A stretch of DNA of 64,000 nt from Streptomyces roseolus (GTDB taxonomy: Bacteria; Actinomycetota; Actinomycetes; Streptomycetales; Streptomycetaceae), in the NCBI RefSeq assembly GCF_014649855.1, contig NZ_BMTV01000005.1, positions 79,248-143,247 of the forward strand, given 5' to 3'. The notes under the pieces were generated by a model that did no database searches, was not told the DNA's origin, and saw only the letters and a program-made list of their open reading frames with translations. The translations under genes and the position numbers were made by a program. Below, one piece after another: positions 60,303-64,000 of the stretch (position 1 is the stretch's first letter; every line of letters starts with the position of its first letter).

Positions 60303-60548
60303 ATGGCGGACGGAACGGCCGGCGGCACCGAGACCGGCGGGATCACCGGCACCAAGGACAAGGACTACAACCTCATCTGGTACGTCGAGAGCTGCCTGGC
60401 CAACGCCCTGCGGCTGGAGACGTACATCCAGGACGCGGAACGCGAGAACGACGACGAGGTCGCCGAACTCTTCCGCAAGGCCCAGGCCGACAGCCGCAAG
60501 GGCGCCGAACTCGGCAAGCGGCTCCTGAGCGCCCGCATGGGAGGCTGA
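60303..60548 (+). CDS. Small conserved hypothetical protein
   Basis: An 81-residue, highly charged, helical protein. A Gly/Thr-rich start (about 1-17) leads into DKDYNLIWYVESCL, NALRLETYIQDAERE and two amphipathic helices, ending KGAELGKRLL. There is no signal peptide. A good GAGGAGG ribosome binding site supports translation. The pattern suggests a helical hairpin or ferritin-like small protein, but function is unknown. Confidence 0.75.
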   Translation: MADGTAGGTETGGITGTKDKDYNLIWYVESCLANALRLETYIQDAERENDDEVAELFRKAQADSRKGAELGKRLLSARMGG

Positions 60549-60556
60549 CGCCCCCG

Positions 60557-60661
60557 GTGGACCTCCTGCTGCGCCGCATCGCCGGCGAGGACGTCCGCTC
60601 CGAGCTCCTGGCTCCGCGCCTCGTGGCACGCGAGTCCACCGGGCGCCCCGTGGGCGCGCCC
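60557..60661 (+). pseudogene. Remnant of a LacI-family regulator, C-terminal end
   Basis: In one plus-strand frame, about 35 codons read VDLLLRRIAGEDV, LLAPRLVARESTGRP and VGAP. This matches the typical end of LacI/PurR-family repressors (xxLLxxIxGE, then LxPxLVxRxSTxxP). Nothing upstream continues it: the previous gene is in another frame and stops at 60548. There is no in-frame stop at the natural end either; the frame runs into the convergent gene. It looks like a decayed tail left by deletion. Confidence 0.55.
60641..60661. terminator. Possible hairpin between convergent genes
   Basis: GGGCGC pairs with GCGCCC across a 9-nt loop between the small hypothetical gene and the convergent poly-gamma-glutamate hydrolase gene. 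It overlaps the regulator remnant and may be fortuitous. Confidence 0.3.
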
Positions 60662-60686
60662 CTGCTGCAGGGCCCCGGTGGGCGGC

Positions 60687-61592
60687 TCAGAGCGCGTCGA
60701 GGCCGCGCTCGTGGCGGTCCACGGCCTCGCGGACGGCGTCGATGAAGCCGTTCCAGAAGCGGGCCTCGTGGGCGGAGCCCACGCCGGCGGTCGTCCGGCG
60801 GCCGGAGGCGCCGGAGAAGTCGCCGAACATCGCCCTGCGCAGTTCGGTGGAGAGCTCCAGCTGCGCACCGGCGCCGGTGCGGGTGCGGTTGACGATGTTG
60901 TCCGGGTCGTCGCCGTTCAGGGGGCTGTCGACGCCCGCGACGGTGACCGTCACGTCGAGCGCCGGGTCGGAGTGTCCGGTGGTGAGCCCGTGGCCGGCGA
61001 AGGCCGCGGCGAGGTTGCGCATCAGACGGGCGTCCCGGCCGCCGATGAGTATCTGCTTCGCCGGCGTGCCGGCGTCCGGCGTGAAGCCGTGCAGGGAGAC
61101 GGCGTACAGGTTGGCGCCGCAGACGGCCAGGGCGGCGGGGTCGTCGCAGTGGGTCGAGGTGACGTGGAGGGAGCCGGAGGACGCCAGGCCCTCGAACATC
61201 CAGTAGTCGCGCTGCGGCACGGAGGCGTCCGCCGCCGGGTCGGTCCCGGCGCCGACGCGCGCGTACCCGGCCAGGGTGAGGCAGAGCTCGCTGGTGCCCG
61301 CCTCGATGCCGCCGCCGTGCGGCGCGAGGACGGCCGTGCTGCGCACGGCGCCGCTGCTCGCGCTCGTGTTGTCGAGGAGGAGGCCCTGGGGGTGGGTGCG
61401 GAAGCGCCGCATCCAGTGGACGCCCTCCTGGTACTCGGTGCTGCTGTACAGCGCCGTGTTCGTCGGGAAGCGGTCCGCGGCGGTCGCCGCGACGGCGGTG
61501 CCGCCGTTCCCGGCGAGGTCGCCGAGCAGCGGGAGGGTGGCCGCCGCCGCGGCGACGGAGGTCAGGAGGGTACGCCTGCTGGTGAGGTTCAT
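60687..61592 (-). CDS. Secreted poly-gamma-glutamate hydrolase-like protein
   Basis: A 301-residue exported zinc amidase of the poly-gamma-glutamate hydrolase family (DUF867). A twin-arginine-type signal (SRRTLLTS, hydrophobic Ala/Leu stretch, cleavage near AVAATA) is at the N-terminus. Zinc-binding motifs are APHGGGIEAGTSEL (His, Glu) and the later AVSLHGF His. It would cut gamma-linked polyglutamate outside the cell. Start ATG at 61592; an upstream extension is not supported. Confidence 0.85.
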   Translation of the reverse strand: MNLTSRRTLLTSVAAAAATLPLLGDLAGNGGTAVAATAADRFPTNTALYSSTEYQEGVHWMRRFRTHPQGLLLDNTSASSGAVRSTAVLAPHGGGIEAGTSELCLTLAGYARVGAGTDPAADASVPQRDYWMFEGLASSGSLHVTSTHCDDPAALAVCGANLYAVSLHGFTPDAGTPAKQILIGGRDARLMRNLAAAFAGHGLTTGHSDPALDVTVTVAGVDSPLNGDDPDNIVNRTRTGAGAQLELSTELRRAMFGDFSGASGRRTTAGVGSAHEARFWNGFIDAVREAVDRHERGLDAL

Positions 61593-61711
61593 GCGCCGAT
61601 CATCCCAGCGGCCCCGACCCGCACCGGCGGGGTCGGCGCCGTCCGGACGGTGCACCCCGCCGGCCGTCCTCCCGATCGCCCCGCCCCCGCCCTGACCACC
61701 GGAAACGTGGG

Positions 61712-61740
61712 TGAGAAGCACCTCGAACACCTGGTAGATT
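61712..61740 (+). promoter_or_regulatory. tRNA-Leu promoter candidate
   Basis: TAGATT (61735-61740) is a good -10. A weak -35 (GTGAGA, near 61711-61716) lies 18 nt upstream. The tRNA begins 44 nt downstream of the -10. Confidence 0.45.
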
Positions 61741-61783
61741 GATGTTCGTCGCCGCGAGGGAAACCAGCGGGGACCAACACCTT

Positions 61784-61868
61784 GTCCGGGTGGCGGAATG
61801 GCAGACGCGCTAGCTTGAGGTGCTAGTGCCCTTTATCGGGCGTGGGGGTTCAAGTCCCCCCTCGGACA
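61784..61868 (+). tRNA. tRNA-Leu (anticodon GAG)
   Basis: An 85-nt class II tRNA. The acceptor stem GTCCGGG pairs with CTCGGAC (one G-U). The anticodon stem CTAGC/GCTAG carries the loop TTGAGGT with anticodon GAG. A long variable arm (TGCCC/GGGCG with TTTATC) and the T arm GGGGG-TTCAAGT-CCCCC follow. The discriminator is A, as for leucine, and CCA is not encoded. Confidence 0.96.
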
Positions 61869-61954
61869 CGATCGACGACGAGCCGTGCGGGCCGGTGCGA
61901 ACCGGACCGCGCGGCTCGTTCTCGTGTGCCGGGAGAAGACCGCCGGGGCGGTGC

Positions 61955-62761
61955 TCAGGGGGCCGGCGGGCGGACGCCCGTCGTCCGGGCGATCCACGCC
62001 AGGTGGGAGGTGATCCTGGTGTTCACCGCCGGGGTGTCCGTGGCGCAGCCGCGGCCGTAGGAGACCAGGGCCGCCAGGACGCGGCGGCCCGTCCCGGTGC
62101 GGTGGGCGAGGGGCCCGCCGGAGTCGTAGACGCAGGTGTCGCGGCCGGGGGTCCAGGTGCAGAGCTGGGCCGGGGTGAGCGGGCCGGCGCCCCTGCGGGC
62201 GCATTCGGCGTGGGGGACGGTGTCCAGGGTGACCGTGCGCAGGACGGGGGAGGGGCCCTCGCCGAAGGCGGTCGCGCCCCAGCCGACGGCTTCCAGACGG
62301 GTGTGGTCGAACGATTCTGCAGGTGCGGGGAGGGCGATCGGGCGCACGCCGGCGTCCGCGCGGACCGGGGCCGACAGCGTGATCACGGCCAGGTCGTCGT
62401 GCTGGGTCCGGCGGTCGTAGCCGGGATGGACGGTGAAGCGGACCGGCCGGGCCACGCGCGCGTGCCGGGACTCCGCCGCCGTGCGCAGGTCGTGGTCGCC
62501 GAGGAGCACCGCGACCCGGCCGGTGTCCGCGTACGCGCCGGTCAGGCAGTGCGCGGCCGTCAGCACGTGCCGGGAGCCGATCAGCGCGCCGCCGCAGAAC
62601 TGCCGGTGCCGCTCGACGTCGACGAGGGCCGCCACGTACGGGTACGCCCCCGGGGCCGCCTCCTGCCCGCCCACGACGGCCGCCGCCTCGCGCGGCGCGG
62701 CCGACACCGCCGCCAGGGCCGCCCCCGCGAGCACCGCCGCCACCGTCCTCACCCGTCCCAC
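61955..62761 (-). CDS. Secreted trypsin-like serine protease
   Basis: A 268-residue S1-family protease. A signal peptide (about 1-25) and short propeptide precede the mature N-terminus VVGGQEAAPG. The catalytic triad is complete: His in TAAHC, Asp in HDDLAV, Ser in VYDSGGPL. An Asp six residues before the Ser (RDTCVYDSGG) suits a trypsin-like S1 pocket. The usual GDSGGP reads YDSGGP. It acts extracellularly; the target is unknown. Confidence 0.92.
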   Translation of the reverse strand: MGRVRTVAAVLAGAALAAVSAAPREAAAVVGGQEAAPGAYPYVAALVDVERHRQFCGGALIGSRHVLTAAHCLTGAYADTGRVAVLLGDHDLRTAAESRHARVARPVRFTVHPGYDRRTQHDDLAVITLSAPVRADAGVRPIALPAPAESFDHTRLEAVGWGATAFGEGPSPVLRTVTLDTVPHAECARRGAGPLTPAQLCTWTPGRDTCVYDSGGPLAHRTGTGRRVLAALVSYGRGCATDTPAVNTRITSHLAWIARTTGVRPPAP

Positions 62762-62823
62762 TGTGCCCTCCCTGGCCGTCGACCCCGCGTGTCCCTGACG
62801 TCAACGAGCCGGCGACGGGCAGG

Positions 62824-63726
62824 TCACCGCTCCGCGTCGGGCCGCCAGCCGGGGACGTACGCCGCGGCCGCCGCCTCCCAGCCCGCGACACCGCCCGGGA
62901 AGGGCCAGGCGCGGGTCAGGGCCGGGACGTCGGCGGCCGCGGCCAGCTCGCGCGCGAGGCGGCGGGCCTCGCCCGACGCCCGGACCGCCCGCAGGGGGCC
63001 GTCCTCCAGCGCCGCCATCCGCTCCTCGTACGCCACCACCGGACGCTCCGACAGCAGCGCCGTCCACGCGGGGTCGGCCGCCCGGGACAGGATCAGCACC
63101 TCCGGCCGGCCGCCCTCCGCGAGCGCCGCCGTCAGCCGGTCGTGGCCGTCCAGGACGACGGGGACGTTCAGGCCGCTGATCCACCAGGCGAAGACCGGCG
63201 GCAGCGCGCCCTCCCGGTACAGCCGGCGGTACGCCTTCACCCGGGGCGCCTCCACGGCGGAAAGGTCCCGCAGCGGCAGCAGGTCGCGGGCGTCGCCGTC
63301 CGGGTCGCCGTACCCGAACCAGGTGAGGTGCCCCCGGTCCGTGTCGTGCGTCAGCAGGCGCGGCCAGTGGCTCTCGACGAACCAGTCCGTGGCGTCCGGG
63401 GCCAGCCGCCACGCGCCCTCGTGCAGCGGCCCGGCCGCCGCCCCCCGCAGCTCCGCCTCCGCGTGCGCCGCCCACCGCCCGGTCCACGCCCGCCCGCCGG
63501 GCTCCGCGAACTCCGCGTGGGCGCGCGCCCGTCCGGCCCGCAGCGGCGCCAGCGGCGACACGTACCGGCCCGTCCGCGCGTAGTGCAGGCCCCGGTGCGT
63601 CACCCGCTGCCGGGCGAAGAGCACCGGCACCGCCCCCCGCCCGCCCGACTCCTGCACGAGCACGAGGCGCCGCCCGTCGGCACACTCCATCCGCAGCCCG
63701 GCCCGCGCCGGTGATCCCACACGCAT
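62824..63726 (-). CDS. Hypothetical protein with a ParB-like motif
   Basis: A 300-residue cytoplasmic protein I do not recognise. The middle contains VVLDGHDRLTAALAEGGRP, resembling the nucleotide-binding turn of ParB/Srx domains (DGHxRxxAA). The N-terminus is beta-rich (RRLVLVQESGG, VPVLFARQRV), and a Trp-rich region (WFVESHWPRLL) precedes the motif. The C-terminus is Ala-rich helical and ends in a Trp-containing tail. A role in DNA segregation is not implied. Confidence 0.7.
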   Translation of the reverse strand: MRVGSPARAGLRMECADGRRLVLVQESGGRGAVPVLFARQRVTHRGLHYARTGRYVSPLAPLRAGRARAHAEFAEPGGRAWTGRWAAHAEAELRGAAAGPLHEGAWRLAPDATDWFVESHWPRLLTHDTDRGHLTWFGYGDPDGDARDLLPLRDLSAVEAPRVKAYRRLYREGALPPVFAWWISGLNVPVVLDGHDRLTAALAEGGRPEVLILSRAADPAWTALLSERPVVAYEERMAALEDGPLRAVRASGEARRLARELAAAADVPALTRAWPFPGGVAGWEAAAAAYVPGWRPDAER

Positions 63727-63736
63727 GCGAGGAACC

Positions 63737-64000
63737 CTAGGGGACCCGCGCGGTCCACTCGGGCGACGAGAACTTGCTCTCCGCCAGCTCCTTCGCGGCG
63801 GACAGCTCCTCCTCCGTGACCCGGCCCTCCGTCAGGCCGTAGCGCTGCCGGAAGGAGGCGATCATGCGCTCGATCACCGCCTCGCGCGGCAGTCCCGTCT
63901 GGCGGCGCAGCGGGTCGACGCGCTTCTTCGCGCTCGTGGTGCCCTTGCCGGAGAGCTTCTCGCGGCCGATCCGCAGCACCTCGGTCATCTTGTCGGCGTC
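63737..64000 (-). CDS. C-terminal part of an unidentified protein
   Basis: The reading frame enters from beyond the right edge and ends at 63737. At least 87 residues are visible, including MTEVLRIGREKLSGKG and YGLTEGRVTEEELSAAKELAE. An ATG at 63988 exists but has no ribosome binding site, and the frame stays open upstream of it, so I take this as a partial C-terminal end. It is lysine/arginine-rich and helical. Family unknown. Confidence 0.6.
   Translation of the reverse strand, partial: DADKMTEVLRIGREKLSGKGTTSAKKRVDPLRRQTGLPREAVIERMIASFRQRYGLTEGRVTEEELSAAKELAESKFSSPEWTARVP

Noticed and set aside
61784..61868. tRNA-Leu as the attachment site of an integrated element
   Set aside because: No integrase, no excisionase and no direct repeat of the tRNA 3' end was seen nearby.

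Overview
The window is chromosomal DNA of a Streptomyces-like actinomycete. GC is very high with strong G/C at third codon positions, GTG starts are frequent, start/stop overlaps of the ATGA and GTGA type are everywhere, F420-dependent enzymes are present, and many genes show a -10 hexamer lying 6-8 nt before the start codon, the pattern of leaderless mRNAs.

Layout. (1) 1-26.0 kb is mostly ordinary metabolism: the end of a sugar ABC ATPase and a ROK glucokinase, a DEAD-box helicase, a fused beta-ketoadipate enzyme (PcaL), exonuclease III, a four-gene polar amino acid ABC transporter, a secreted S15/CocE-type hydrolase, a P450, gamma-glutamyltransferase, a second-type methionine aminopeptidase divergent from a small XRE regulator, an SDR/HxlR divergent pair, and a reductive pyrimidine-degradation operon (nitrilase-type amidohydrolase, class III aminotransferase, dihydropyrimidinase, LLM oxidoreductase). 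(2) 26.0-58.7 kb is a hybrid NRPS/PKS biosynthetic gene cluster. (3) 58.8-64 kb holds an aminotransferase, a remnant of a LacI-type regulator, a secreted poly-gamma-glutamate hydrolase, tRNA-Leu(GAG), a trypsin-like protease and two unassigned genes.

The gene cluster. A divergent MbtH-like gene and a type II thioesterase lead into a string of small megasynth(et)ase proteins: pseudo-PCP-C, A-PCP (Thr-like code), KS-AT-KR-ACP, a MupA/Atu3671-type luciferase-like monooxygenase, C-A-PCP-TE (Gly-like code), an MFS exporter, C-A-PCP, a DpgC-like cofactor-free dioxygenase, a stand-alone A protein, and a truncated-C-A-PCP. After a strong hairpin follows a seven-gene tailoring/precursor block: ATP-grasp ligase, HAD phosphatase, Rossmann dehydrogenase, 2-oxoacid dehydrogenase E1-alpha, E1-beta and E2, and an NAD-dependent epimerase-like protein.

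Several domains are visibly inactivated or altered. The KR has lost the catalytic Lys, Tyr and Asn; one A domain has lost its P-loop Lys, its substrate Asp and its A10 Lys; one carrier domain has lost its phosphopantetheine Ser; one C domain has DHxxxDR; one C domain lacks its whole N-terminal lobe; and the TE has a Cys nucleophile. A plausible but unproven reading is initiation on the truncated-C-A-PCP protein, loading of the PCP behind the dead A domain in trans by the stand-alone A protein, then Thr-like incorporation, one malonate extension left as a beta-keto unit, oxidation of that unit by the luciferase-like enzyme, Gly addition, and Cys-TE release. The combination does not match a cluster I can name and is the best candidate for an undescribed system here.
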